Assembly (NCBI GenBank): GCA_900757655.1
Contig: CAAEOT010000009.1
Span: forward strand, 1 to 14,447
Direction: 5' to 3'
DNA length: 14,447 nucleotides
From: an uncultured Oscillospiraceae bacterium
GTDB lineage: Bacteria; Bacillota; Clostridia; Oscillospirales; Oscillospiraceae
Shown: positions 1-5,966 of the stretch, piece by piece
Position numbering within the stretch: position 1 is the stretch's first letter
Layout of the letters: every line of letters starts with the position of its first letter
The notes under the pieces: generated by a model
Told to the model about the DNA's origin: nothing
The model's database searches: none
Seen by the model: only the letters and a program-made list of their open reading frames with translations
Program-made: the position numbers and the translations under genes

Positions 1-260
1 CGAAGAAGCTGCTCAAGTTCACGCTCGACGACGGTACCGGCGAGGATCGCGTCATCCTGAGCGGCATTCATCAGTATTATGAGCCGGAGGAACTGGTGGG
101 CAAGACCTGCATCGCCATCACCAATCTCCCGCCCCGCCCCATGATGGGCATCGACTCCTGCGGTATGCTCATCTCCGCCGTGCATCACGAAAACGGCGAG
201 GAAAAGTTGCATTTGCTGATGGTTGATCCTCACATTCCGGCAGGCGCAAAGCTCTATTGA
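1..260 (+). CDS. tRNA-binding (OB-fold) domain protein, 3' end only
   Basis: The gene is cut by the left edge; codons are in phase from base 3 and end in TGA at 258-260, leaving 85 residues. The visible part reads LDDGTGEDRVILSGI near its start, then a stretch centred on LVGKTCIAITNLPPRPM and GIDSCGMLISA. This is the core of the EMAPII/CsaA-like tRNA-binding OB fold that also forms the C-terminus of bacterial methionyl-tRNA synthetase. The family binds tRNA non-specifically. Whether this is a stand-alone small protein or the tail of MetRS cannot be decided here; the short tail after the OB fold (DPHIPAGAKLY) fits either. The next terminator lies about 115 bases downstream, after a non-coding stretch. 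Confidence 0.8.
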   Translation, partial: KKLLKFTLDDGTGEDRVILSGIHQYYEPEELVGKTCIAITNLPPRPMMGIDSCGMLISAVHHENGEEKLHLLMVDPHIPAGAKLY

Positions 261-279
261 TTGCCCCAAAATTGTCGGT

Positions 280-311
280 GCTTACGCCAATTTACTCCGA
301 GCTTACGCCAA
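280..311. repeat. 11-bp direct repeat, two copies 21 bp apart
   Basis: GCTTACGCCAA occurs at 280-290 and again at 301-311, a 21-bp period, which would place the copies on the same helix face. The stretch 261-376 is otherwise non-coding. It could be a protein-binding iteron pair or a leftover of the mobile element that decayed next to it. Nothing else supports a function. Confidence 0.5.
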
Positions 312-376
312 AAATGCGTTTGGAATTCTGCGATTGCAGACAAGTTCCGATAGCATACGATAAGTTCATATGAATT

Positions 377-407
377 AAGCCCGCTGATTTCGGTCAGCGG
401 GCTTTTT
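377..407 (+). terminator. Rho-independent terminator
   Basis: An 11-bp perfect stem (AAGCCCGCTGA at 377-387 with its complement at 394-404), a 6-base loop and a T run ending at 407. It probably ends the transcript of the tRNA-binding gene. The recognisable helicase/methylase remnant begins within about 15 bases of it. Confidence 0.85.
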
Positions 408-421
408 CTATTTCTGCCCCT

Positions 422-748
422 ATTACATCCTCGAGATGTGATAGTGGCTGAAGGAAAACCCCAATGTCCGAAAGTATATTGCCCAGAGAGCGGACCTCCT
501 CGGCGCTATCCGATTGCCGAATGATACCTTCAAGGCCGCTGCCGGTACGGGGATCACTTCGGATATTATCTTCCACTAGAAGCGTGATCGGCTGATAGAT
601 ATTGAGCCCGATTGTGTGCATCTGGCCACCGATGCCGATGGAATCCGGATGAACGCCTATTTCGTGGACAACCCCGAAAAGATGTTGGGCGATATGCAGA
701 TGGTCAGCGGGCCTCACGGCATGGAGTCCGCCTGTATTGCTTATCAAT
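422..748 (+). pseudogene. Remnant of a conjugative-element helicase/DNA methylase
   Basis: Conceptual translation in the frame of base 448 gives NPNVRKYIAQRADLLGAIRL, followed by PNDTFKAAAGTGITSDIIF and then a TAG stop at 571-573, where homologues have Gln in FLQKRDR. It continues as KRDRLIDIEP, then DGIRMNAYFVDNPEKMLGDM and MVSGPHGMESACIAY. This is the internal segment of the very large SNF2-helicase/N6-adenine methylase proteins carried by Firmicutes integrative conjugative elements. A short upstream match (ITSS at 422-433) lies one base out of frame, so there is also a frameshift near 435-447. Only about 110 residues of a protein normally over 2000 long remain, with no start and no ends. 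It is clearly dead. It marks an old ICE insertion or rearrangement. Confidence 0.85.
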
Positions 749-965
749 CAACAAAATGTCATACGCCGCCCCGGAAACTCCACTGCCCTTGAGCACGCAG
801 CAAAAAGGCCTTTCACCGGAGGGCTTTATCCCGGGCAACTGTGTGCATGAGGTGATGACCGGCATCGGCGGCAGGCTCAACGAGGCCAAGAACAAGGCGG
901 GCGTCGGCTTCATGGCGGAAAGGAATATCCGGGCACGAATGACTTGCCTGCGTCGCAGGACTTAG
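749..965 (+). pseudogene. Unidentified decayed coding stretch
   Basis: After the helicase/methylase similarity stops, one frame stays open to TAG at 963-965. It contains LSPEGFIPGNCVHEVMTGIG and then RLNEAKNKAGVGFMAE, which looks protein-like in composition. No ribosome binding site precedes the only nearby ATG (756-758). I do not recognise the family. Given dead genes on both sides, it is most likely another element fragment. The frame after about 920 ends in basic, non-protein-like sequence, suggesting a further frameshift there. Confidence 0.35.
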
Positions 966-988
966 AAGACGCGGGCAGGCGCATTTTT
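945..988 (+). terminator. Possible attenuator or terminator hairpin before the SMR pseudogene
   Basis: TGCCTGCGTC (945-954) pairs with GACGCGGGCA (968-977) with one mismatch. GGCGCATTTTTATTT follows closely, and then the SMR ribosome binding site (GGAGGG, 993-998). The position is where an expression platform would sit, but the U run starts 7 bases after the stem, so termination may be weak. Confidence 0.35.
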
Positions 989-1004
989 ATTTGGAGGGAA
1001 CATT

Positions 1005-1253
1005 ATGGCATGGGCCATGCTCGCATTGCCGGAATTTTTGAGGTCGTTTGGGCGACCTGCATGAAGTGTTCGGAGGGATTCATAAAGCTCAGCTGGTCGC
1101 TGCTCGTTTGCCGGCATGGCGGTGAGCTTTTTCCTGCTGGCACGCACAACCAAAACACTCCCGCTCGGTGCGGCTTATGCGGTCCCGACCGGGAGTGGCG
1201 CGCGGGGCTTCGTGATCGTTGGCATCATCTTGTTCAAAGAGCCGGTGACAGCG
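1005..1253 (+). pseudogene. Frameshifted SMR-family efflux transporter (SugE/Gdx-like)
   Basis: A good ribosome binding site (GGAGGG, 993-998) precedes ATG at 1005, giving MAWAMLAL. A missing G near 1028 shifts the frame to one encoding AGIFEVVWATCMKCSEGF and KLSWSLL. A second shift near 1107 moves to MAVSFFLLARTTKTLPLGAA and then VIVGIILFKEPVTA. Joined, these pieces give TM1 with the membrane-embedded Glu (IFEVVWA), TM2, TM3 and most of TM4 of a roughly 105-aa small multidrug resistance protein. The EVVWA and LPLG-AYAV signatures favour the SugE/guanidinium-exporter branch over EmrE. The conserved Trp after AYAV is Pro, and similarity stops after VTA, so the end is also lost. At least three lesions make it non-functional. 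Confidence 0.85.
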
Positions 1254-1309
1254 GGTGCATCGTCACAATGTGCAATTTTTTCGCGGAAACGCGCGGTGTT
1301 TACAGTTCT

Positions 1310-1341
1310 TTGATATATTTCTCATAGACGTGTGATAAAAT
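1310..1341 (+). promoter_or_regulatory. Candidate promoter of the zinc-ribbon/DUF5685/J-domain operon
   Basis: An AT-rich island holds TTGATA (1310-1315) and TAAAAT (1336-1341) with a TG at 1333-1334, an extended -10. The spacing of 20 is long; reading the -10 as GATAAA (1334-1339) gives 18. It is the only promoter-like stretch between the SMR remnant and the start at 1381. Confidence 0.4.
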
Positions 1342-1380
1342 ACAAGAATCAAATTCAGCAGCCTGGAAAGGTGATCGGTC

Positions 1381-1785
1381 ATGAGACAACGGTTTGCAAA
1401 ATGGATGATGGGCAGAAACGGGATGGATGCACTCAACCGCCTTCTGTCCGTGCTGACGCTGATCCTGTTGATCGTCAGCATGTTCGTGCACGGCTATGCG
1501 GCGCGCATCCTGTGGTCGCTGGCGGTCCTTGGCCTGATCGTGGTCTATTTCCGTATGCTCTCGCGCAATGTCTATCGCCGGCAGCAGGAAAACGGCGCGT
1601 ATCTGCGCCAGAGATACAAGGTGACGAGCGCGTGGCGTGGTGCCGTGGACCGCTGGCATCAGCGGCGTGACTACCGCTTTTTCAAATGTCCGTCGTGCCG
1701 GACGCGTCTGCGCGTGCCGCGCGGCAAGGGCAAGATCAATATCGTCTGCCGCAAATGCGGCACGTCCTTCCAGCGGAAAACCTGA
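1381..1785 (+). CDS. Two-TM membrane protein with C-terminal zinc ribbon
   Basis: 134 residues. Hydrophobic segments at about 20-36 and 42-60 should span the membrane. A basic region follows (RRQQENGAYLRQRYK), then a short zinc ribbon CPSC...CRKC with ligands C103, C106, C123 and C126. The fingers carry RVPRGKGKINIVCRKCGTSF, like the 'zinc-ribbon with basic knuckle' seen in several small Firmicutes membrane proteins. The ribbon and both termini are probably cytoplasmic by the positive-inside rule. The start at 1381 has GGAAAGGTG upstream. It is first in a three-gene operon; the next gene starts 11 bases after its stop, with the GAGG of that gene's ribosome binding site overlapping the TGA. 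Function unknown; the association suggests a membrane-anchored partner of the DUF5685 and J-domain proteins. Confidence 0.85.
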   Translation: MRQRFAKWMMGRNGMDALNRLLSVLTLILLIVSMFVHGYAARILWSLAVLGLIVVYFRMLSRNVYRRQQENGAYLRQRYKVTSAWRGAVDRWHQRRDYRFFKCPSCRTRLRVPRGKGKINIVCRKCGTSFQRKT

Positions 1786-1796
1786 GGCGAAGCCAG

Positions 1797-2621
1797 ATGT
1801 TTGGATATGTGATCGCAAATCTCGAGGGCCTGACGCAGGCGCAGAAGGATCGCTACAAGGGCTGCTACTGCGGCCTGTGCCGGGTGCTCAAGCAGCGGCA
1901 CGGCTTTTCCGGCCGCCTGACGCTGACGTATGACATGACGTTTCTGGTGCTGCTGCTCTCGGCGCTGTATGAAGCGGACGAGGAGCGCGGTATGGAGATT
2001 TGCCCTGCGCACCCGCTGCGCAAGCATTTTTACTGGCAGACACGCTACACCGAGTATGCAGCCGATATGAACGTCGTGCTGGCCTACAACAACTGCCGCG
2101 ACGACTGGCAGGATGACGGCAGCGCGCTGAAATACTGGGAAGCGGAGGCGCTCAGCTGCCAGTGTGCAGCCGTGCGCGCGCGCTGGCCGCGCCAATGCGC
2201 CGCGATCGAGCAGTGCATGGCGGAGCTTTCCGATATCGAACAGACGGACACCGGCGACCCGGATGCTGCGGCCAACTGCTTCGGACGCCTGATGGGCGAG
2301 CTGTTTGTGACGGGTGAGCTCTGGGACGACCGTCTGCGCCCGTTTGGCGAGGCGTTGGGCCGATTCATCTATCTGCTTGACGCGGTGATCGACCTGCCGG
2401 AGGATCTCCGGCACGGGCGGTATAACCCGCTGCGCTCGCTGCCGCAGGATGCGGATCTCCACGCACTGCTGACGATGCTGCTCGGCGAGTGTTCAGCGGC
2501 GTTTGAGGCACTGCCGGTGCTGCAGGACGTGGAGCTGCTGCGTAATATTTTATATTCCGGCGTATGGCTGCGCTACGAGGCGGCCATGAAAAAACGAAAG
2601 ATCGGGAGGAGCGCCGAATGA
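1797..2621 (+). CDS. DUF5685 family protein
   Basis: 274 residues from ATG 1797, chosen because family members begin with MFGY and because GAGG lies at 1784-1787; the frame is open upstream but overlaps the previous gene. An N-terminal cysteine cluster YKGCYCGLCRVL (C23, C25, C28) is followed by the family block LTLTYDMTFLVLLLSALY (residues 41-58) and by CPAHPLRKHF. Two Asp-rich helices stand out: AYNNCRDDWQDD (96-107) and LGRFIYLLDAVIDLPEDLRH (187-206), the latter running into GRYNP. The spacing and wording of the second recall the LxDxxxDxxED-GRxxxP motif of squalene/phytoene synthases, so a distant helical prenyl-synthase-like fold is possible. That is my inference, not a family annotation. 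Its stop overlaps the next start (ATGA at 2618-2621), so translation is coupled. It has no obvious signal peptide. Biochemical role unknown. Confidence 0.88.
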   Translation: MFGYVIANLEGLTQAQKDRYKGCYCGLCRVLKQRHGFSGRLTLTYDMTFLVLLLSALYEADEERGMEICPAHPLRKHFYWQTRYTEYAADMNVVLAYNNCRDDWQDDGSALKYWEAEALSCQCAAVRARWPRQCAAIEQCMAELSDIEQTDTGDPDAAANCFGRLMGELFVTGELWDDRLRPFGEALGRFIYLLDAVIDLPEDLRHGRYNPLRSLPQDADLHALLTMLLGECSAAFEALPVLQDVELLRNILYSGVWLRYEAAMKKRKIGRSAE

Positions 2622-3262
2622 GAGACCCATATGAAGTCCTCGGTGTTTCCAGAGGCGCGAGCGAAGAGGAGATCAAGGCGGCCTATCGCCGTCTGGCCAA
2701 GAAATATCATCCGGACCTGAACCCGGACGACCCGCACGCGACGGAAAAAATGAACGAGGTCAACGCGGCCTATGACGCGATCAAAAACGGCAAGGCCAAT
2801 GGCTACGGTGCGTCCGATGGTTACGGCCAGACGGGCGGCTATGGCGGTTACGGTGGCTATGGGGCCTATGGCGGTTGGGGCGCGCAGCGTGACCCCGGCA
2901 TCCGGCCGGAATATCAGGCGGCGGTGAACTTTATCCAGACGCGGCACTTTGCCGAGGCGCTGCAGGCGCTGTCCGGCGTGCCGATGGCCGAACGAGATGC
3001 CAACTGGTACGCCCTGAGTGCCATGGCGAATTCCGGCGCGGGCAACCGCGTGCAGGCGCTGGCGGATGCGCGGCGCGCGGCCGAGATGGACCCGACGAAT
3101 CCGGACTTCCAGCGTCTGCTGCACCAGCTCGAGAGCGGCGGCGATGCGTATGCGACCTACAGTGCCGGCTATCCGAACAGCGGCTTCGGCACCGGCAGCT
3201 GGTGCGCGGATATGTGCCTGCTGAATCTGTGCTGTAATCCGTGCTTTTCGCCCTGCTGCTGA
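2618..3262 (+). CDS. J-domain protein with Gly/Tyr linker and Cys-rich tail
   Basis: 214 residues. The J domain fills residues 1-57: DPYEVLGVSRGASEEEIKAA, YRRLAKKYHPD with the HPD motif at 31-33, then MNEVNAAYDAI. A flexible linker follows, with repeated GYGG units (62-88). Residues 95-172 look like two TPR-type helical hairpins (FAEALQALSG; ALADARRAAEMDPTNPDFQR). The end, CADMCLLNLCCNPCFSPCC, has seven cysteines in 19 residues and could bind metal, be lipidated or associate with membrane. J proteins stimulate the ATPase of DnaK-type Hsp70s. The absence of DnaJ's central zinc domain makes this a type III J protein with a specialised client. The start at 2618 has GGGAGGA at 2604-2610 and overlaps the previous stop, so it is the last gene of the operon. 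Confidence 0.9.
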   Translation: MRDPYEVLGVSRGASEEEIKAAYRRLAKKYHPDLNPDDPHATEKMNEVNAAYDAIKNGKANGYGASDGYGQTGGYGGYGGYGAYGGWGAQRDPGIRPEYQAAVNFIQTRHFAEALQALSGVPMAERDANWYALSAMANSGAGNRVQALADARRAAEMDPTNPDFQRLLHQLESGGDAYATYSAGYPNSGFGTGSWCADMCLLNLCCNPCFSPCC

Positions 3263-3271
3263 GAAAACTGC

Positions 3272-3318
3272 AAACGAACACCCCAGCGGGATCGCACAGT
3301 CCCGCCGGGGCGTTTTGC
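3272..3318. terminator. Shared terminator between convergent genes
   Basis: CCCCAGCGGGA (3281-3291) pairs with TCCCGCCGGGG (3300-3310) with one mismatch. It is flanked by AAACG on the left and CGTTTTG on the right, so the stem can serve both strands; the T run is better on the plus strand. It sits exactly between the J-domain gene stop (3262) and the minus-strand ATPase stop (3321). Confidence 0.8.
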
Positions 3319-3320
3319 GC

Positions 3321-4397
3321 TCATGCGCCGGGGAAGGTGCGCAGATACCGGTCGGTGAACGTGGTCAGCGCGGCAAAGTCCATGCACGGCCGGTAGACGG
3401 CTTCCAGCTCGTTGTGCAGGAGGTTGGCCATGCGCAGCTGCTCCACTGCGCTTGCGAGGGCGAGCTGCTGCTGCCGGGTGTCGCTGCGCATGGTGCGGCG
3501 CAGTGCCCGCTGGCGCACGGGGTCCGGCAGCACGTCGAGCCGGATGTGCCGCTGTGTCAGACCCTCCGGCACGTCGTCCGCCGTTCCGGCAAGGAAGCCT
3601 ACGCCGCGCGATGGTACGAGCACGGCCTGCGTGCGCGACGGTATGAGCGGGTCGGGGCAGGAGAGAACGTCCAGTCCGCACCGGCCGGCGTGTGCGCGCA
3701 CGATGTGCAGAAATTCTTCTGCCAGGCCGCAGCCGTCGTCGAGCAGGTACACACGCTCGCACTGCGCGGCGATCGTATCAGGGAAGAAAATTCGCCCCTC
3801 ACACGTGATGGCGCTTAAAAACAGCCGTTCACACCGGCCGTGTTCCGTGCCTTTGCCCGGTGTGCCGAATTCCCGTGCGCAGATGCTCTTTGCGCGGCGG
3901 CGTGCGGCCTCGCGGTCCTCGGGATAGACCAGCCCCGGCGTGGCGCGTGCGTCGAGTGCGGCGGCCGCCGCCAGATATTGCTGCGCGCGCAGACGGAACA
4001 TGGCGCAGTCGGCATTCAGGGCGCGGATGCGCGCCGTGTCGAGCGCCTCTGTGCGGCAGAACGTGCCGAGGTCCAGATATTCGCCGCTCGCGCCGAAGAG
4101 CGCGGGCTCGACGGTGTGCGGCGCCGTGCCATCGAAGAAGCCGGAGCATTTTTCCGGGAAATAGACCCCGTCGAGCGAGGCAGGGTCGCCCGCACAGTGC
4201 AGCCAGACGACGGCCAGCCCGGCTGCGTGCCCGGCATCGCCGACGCGCTTGAGAAACGTGGATTTTCCGCAGCCCGGCCCGCCCTTGAGGATGCAGAAAT
4301 ACCGCTGCGGCGGCCGCAGGAACTGCCTGTGCAGTGCGTAGTAGCCCGCGCCGGTCAGGGCGCTGAGAAAGTAGCGTGTTTCCAGTCCGTTGTTCAT
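3321..4397 (-). CDS. P-loop ATPase/nucleotide-kinase-like protein (PRK06851 type)
   Basis: 358 residues. Walker A is KGGPGCGKSTFLKRVG (G39-S46). The family blocks that follow are WLHCAGDPASLDGVYFPE, FFDGTAPHTVEP and the GEYLDLG segment. This pattern matches the uncharacterised PRK06851 ATPases of Clostridia and other Firmicutes, which usually contain two P-loop halves. The second half here opens with ERLFLSAITCEGRIFFPDTI and continues VYLLDDGCGLAEEFLHIV, where I would expect the second P-loop. Lys and Ser/Thr are missing (DDGCGLAE, 220-227), so only the N-terminal site should bind nucleotide. The start is supported by GAGG 7 bases upstream of ATG 4397. It is transcribed divergently from the HAD gene; the upstream TTGTCA on this strand overlaps the -35 of that gene. 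Substrate and pathway unknown. Confidence 0.85.
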   Translation of the reverse strand: MNNGLETRYFLSALTGAGYYALHRQFLRPPQRYFCILKGGPGCGKSTFLKRVGDAGHAAGLAVVWLHCAGDPASLDGVYFPEKCSGFFDGTAPHTVEPALFGASGEYLDLGTFCRTEALDTARIRALNADCAMFRLRAQQYLAAAAALDARATPGLVYPEDREAARRRAKSICAREFGTPGKGTEHGRCERLFLSAITCEGRIFFPDTIAAQCERVYLLDDGCGLAEEFLHIVRAHAGRCGLDVLSCPDPLIPSRTQAVLVPSRGVGFLAGTADDVPEGLTQRHIRLDVLPDPVRQRALRRTMRSDTRQQQLALASAVEQLRMANLLHNELEAVYRPCMDFAALTTFTDRYLRTFPGA

Positions 4398-4450
4398 GGC
4401 GAAACCTCACATTTTTCAGGTTGCTACAGCGTATGCATCCGGCGCGGCTG

Positions 4451-4479
4451 TTGACAATTTCGCGCCCCGATGTTATCCT
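4451..4479 (+). promoter_or_regulatory. Sigma-A-type promoter of the HAD gene
   Basis: TTGACA (4451-4456), 17 bases, TATCCT (4474-4479), with a TG one base before the -10. This is a near-consensus housekeeping promoter. The complementary strand of the same -35 reads TTGTCA, a possible but weaker -35 for the divergent ATPase gene (candidate -10 TACGCT 18 bases on), so the two may compete. Confidence 0.75.
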
Positions 4480-4507
4480 TTTCCCATCTTGATTACGGAG
4501 ATTTGTC

Positions 4508-5164
4508 ATGATCCAGACTGTTTTATTTGATTTTGACGGTACGCTCTTTGACACCGGTGAGGGCATCCTGCGCAGCGTGCAGTATGCGCTCGAGGGCTTC
4601 GGCATCCATGAGACGGACACGGCGCGTCTGCGCAAGTTTGTCGGTCCGCCGCTGCTCGATTCGTTCTCGGAGCTGTATGCCATGACGTCCGAGCAGGCGC
4701 AGGCGGCGGTCGCACGCTACCGGGAGCGGTATCTGCCTGTCGGCATCTATGAGTGCACGCTCTATCCCGGCATTCCGGAATTGCTCGAGCGGCTGCGTGC
4801 GCACGGTTTTCGCATCGCGGTCGCGACCGGGAAGCCCACGCCGATGGCGCGCTCGATCCTGCAGCGGTTCGATCTTGAGCGGCTCTTTGACTGCGTGATT
4901 GGCTGCGAATACGACGGCACGCGCAGCACAAAGGCCGAGGTCGTTGCGGCCGCGCTTGCCGAGACGCAGACCGCGCCCGAGGCGGCGCTCATGGTCGGCG
5001 ACCGCAAGTATGACGTCACCGGCGCCGCTGCCTGCGGCGTTCCGTGTATCGGTGTGTATTATGGGTATGCCGAGCCGGGCGAGCTGGAGGCTGCCGGCGC
5101 GGCGGCCACGGTGCAGACGGTTGCAGAGCTGTCCGAGCGCCTGCTGCACTGGAACGAGGCATAA
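4508..5164 (+). CDS. HAD-superfamily phosphatase, phosphoglycolate-phosphatase-like
   Basis: 218 residues, the normal length for the subclass I Gph/YjjG group. Motif I is LFDFDGTLFDT (nucleophile D8, acid D10). The helical cap follows (residues about 15-85), with FVGPPLLDSF typical of Gph-like enzymes. Motif II is VATGKP (T107), motif III K142 in STKAEV, and motif IV MVGDRKYDV (D165, D169). All catalytic residues are present, so it should be an active Mg-dependent phosphomonoesterase in the cytoplasm. The substrate cannot be told from sequence; phosphoglycolate, nucleotides and sugar phosphates are all used by close relatives. The start at 4508 follows GGAG at 4497-4500. It is monocistronic, with its own promoter and a strong terminator just after the stop. 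Confidence 0.93.
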   Translation: MIQTVLFDFDGTLFDTGEGILRSVQYALEGFGIHETDTARLRKFVGPPLLDSFSELYAMTSEQAQAAVARYRERYLPVGIYECTLYPGIPELLERLRAHGFRIAVATGKPTPMARSILQRFDLERLFDCVIGCEYDGTRSTKAEVVAAALAETQTAPEAALMVGDRKYDVTGAAACGVPCIGVYYGYAEPGELEAAGAAATVQTVAELSERLLHWNEA

Positions 5165-5168
5165 ATGA

Positions 5169-5215
5169 AAAACTCCCTGCGGAAACCATGCGTTCCGCAG
5201 GGAGTTTTCTATTTT
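5169..5215. terminator. Strong bidirectional terminator
   Basis: A 16-bp perfect inverted repeat (5169-5184 with 5193-5208; the core is CTCCCTGCGGAA) with an 8-base loop. A residues lead on the left and a T run on the right, so it can stop transcripts on both strands. It lies between the stops of the HAD gene and the convergent repressor gene. Confidence 0.92.
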
Positions 5216-5217
5216 TA

Positions 5218-5913
5218 TCAGGTCATTGCTTTTCCGAGCACGCGCAGCGGCAGCGCGTCCGAGATCTCCAGGTCGGCATAGGCCGGGTTGAGTGAGTGCA
5301 GCAACACGCGCCCGCCGTCGCGCCGGAGCTGCTTGAGATAGGCGCTGCCGTCGTAGAGGAACACGCCGATTTCACCGGGGTCGAGCGTCGGCTGCTGGTG
5401 CACCCAGACGGTCTGCCCGCTGTGAAAGCGCGGTTCCATACTGTCGCCCGCCACGCGCACGCCGAAGTTTGCCTCCTCCGGCACCTCGGGGCCGACCGGC
5501 TGCATCTCATAGCTCTCCCCGTCGAGAAACTGGCCCGTACCGGCCGAGACGGCGAGCGAGTACAGCGGCAGACTGCGCAGCGCGGCTGGTTCCGGCGAGG
5601 CGGCAAAGCGCTTGCTCTCGCGCAGGAGCGCGATGTATTCCAGCGCGCGGCGGCGGCCCTCTGCGTTCAGCCCGGCGAGCAGGCCGCCGGCGTCCCCGCC
5701 GGAGAACGTGCCCGCAATATCGTCCACGTCCAGCGCGCGGCACAGCGTCAGAAACTGCTGTGCGTTCGGGAGCGTGGCGTCATTTTCCCACTTCGACACC
5801 GCCTGATTCGACACGGGCACACCGGCCTCGGCCAGCGCGTCCGCCAGCGTCTGCTGGCGCATGCCGTGCGCGCGGCGCAGGGAAGCAATCGTTTCACCAA
5901 AGGTTTTGTACAT
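5218..5913 (-). CDS. LexA-like repressor: XRE HTH plus S24 self-cleaving peptidase domain
   Basis: 231 residues from ATG 5913. That start is chosen over a GTG at 5922 because GAGGTG lies 6 bases before it. The N-terminal XRE helix-turn-helix spans about residues 6-62, with recognition helix NQAVSKWENDATLPN. The linker leads to SLAVSAGTGQFLD, whose A124-G125 is the expected autocleavage bond. The S24 domain follows, with nucleophile S158 in GDSMEP and general base K194 in AYLKQL. Such proteins repress DNA-damage genes until RecA filaments trigger self-cleavage; that is family knowledge. All residues needed are present. It is divergent from a Y-family polymerase gene, the commonest partner of such repressors, and its own promoter contains a near-perfect palindrome, so autoregulation and control of the polymerase are likely. 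It could also be a domesticated phage repressor. Confidence 0.92.
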   Translation of the reverse strand: MYKTFGETIASLRRAHGMRQQTLADALAEAGVPVSNQAVSKWENDATLPNAQQFLTLCRALDVDDIAGTFSGGDAGGLLAGLNAEGRRRALEYIALLRESKRFAASPEPAALRSLPLYSLAVSAGTGQFLDGESYEMQPVGPEVPEEANFGVRVAGDSMEPRFHSGQTVWVHQQPTLDPGEIGVFLYDGSAYLKQLRRDGGRVLLHSLNPAYADLEISDALPLRVLGKAMT

Positions 5914-5927
5914 ATGCAGCACCTCGT

Positions 5928-5960
5928 ATACAATATATCGTATCGGACGAAAAAACGCAA
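5928..5960 (-). promoter_or_regulatory. Promoter of the XRE/S24 gene with overlapping operator palindrome
   Basis: On the minus strand, TTGCGT (5960-5955), 17 bases, TATATT (5937-5932). The 16-bp near-palindrome ATACAATATATCGTAT (5928-5943, 14 of 16 positions symmetric) covers the -10. A bound repressor dimer would block initiation. The predicted transcript start is near 5925, giving a very short leader that begins at the GAGG. Confidence 0.65.
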
Positions 5961-5966
5961 GAAAAA

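Noticed and set aside
392..712. GGTCAGCGGGC occurs at 392-402 and 702-712, like a duplicated target or att site.
   Set aside because: One copy is part of the terminator stem and the other encodes the expected Val-Ser-Gly of the helicase/methylase, so the match is probably chance.
850..1004. A guanidine riboswitch before the SMR pseudogene.
   Set aside because: I could not find the conserved blocks of the ykkC classes; only a generic hairpin is present.
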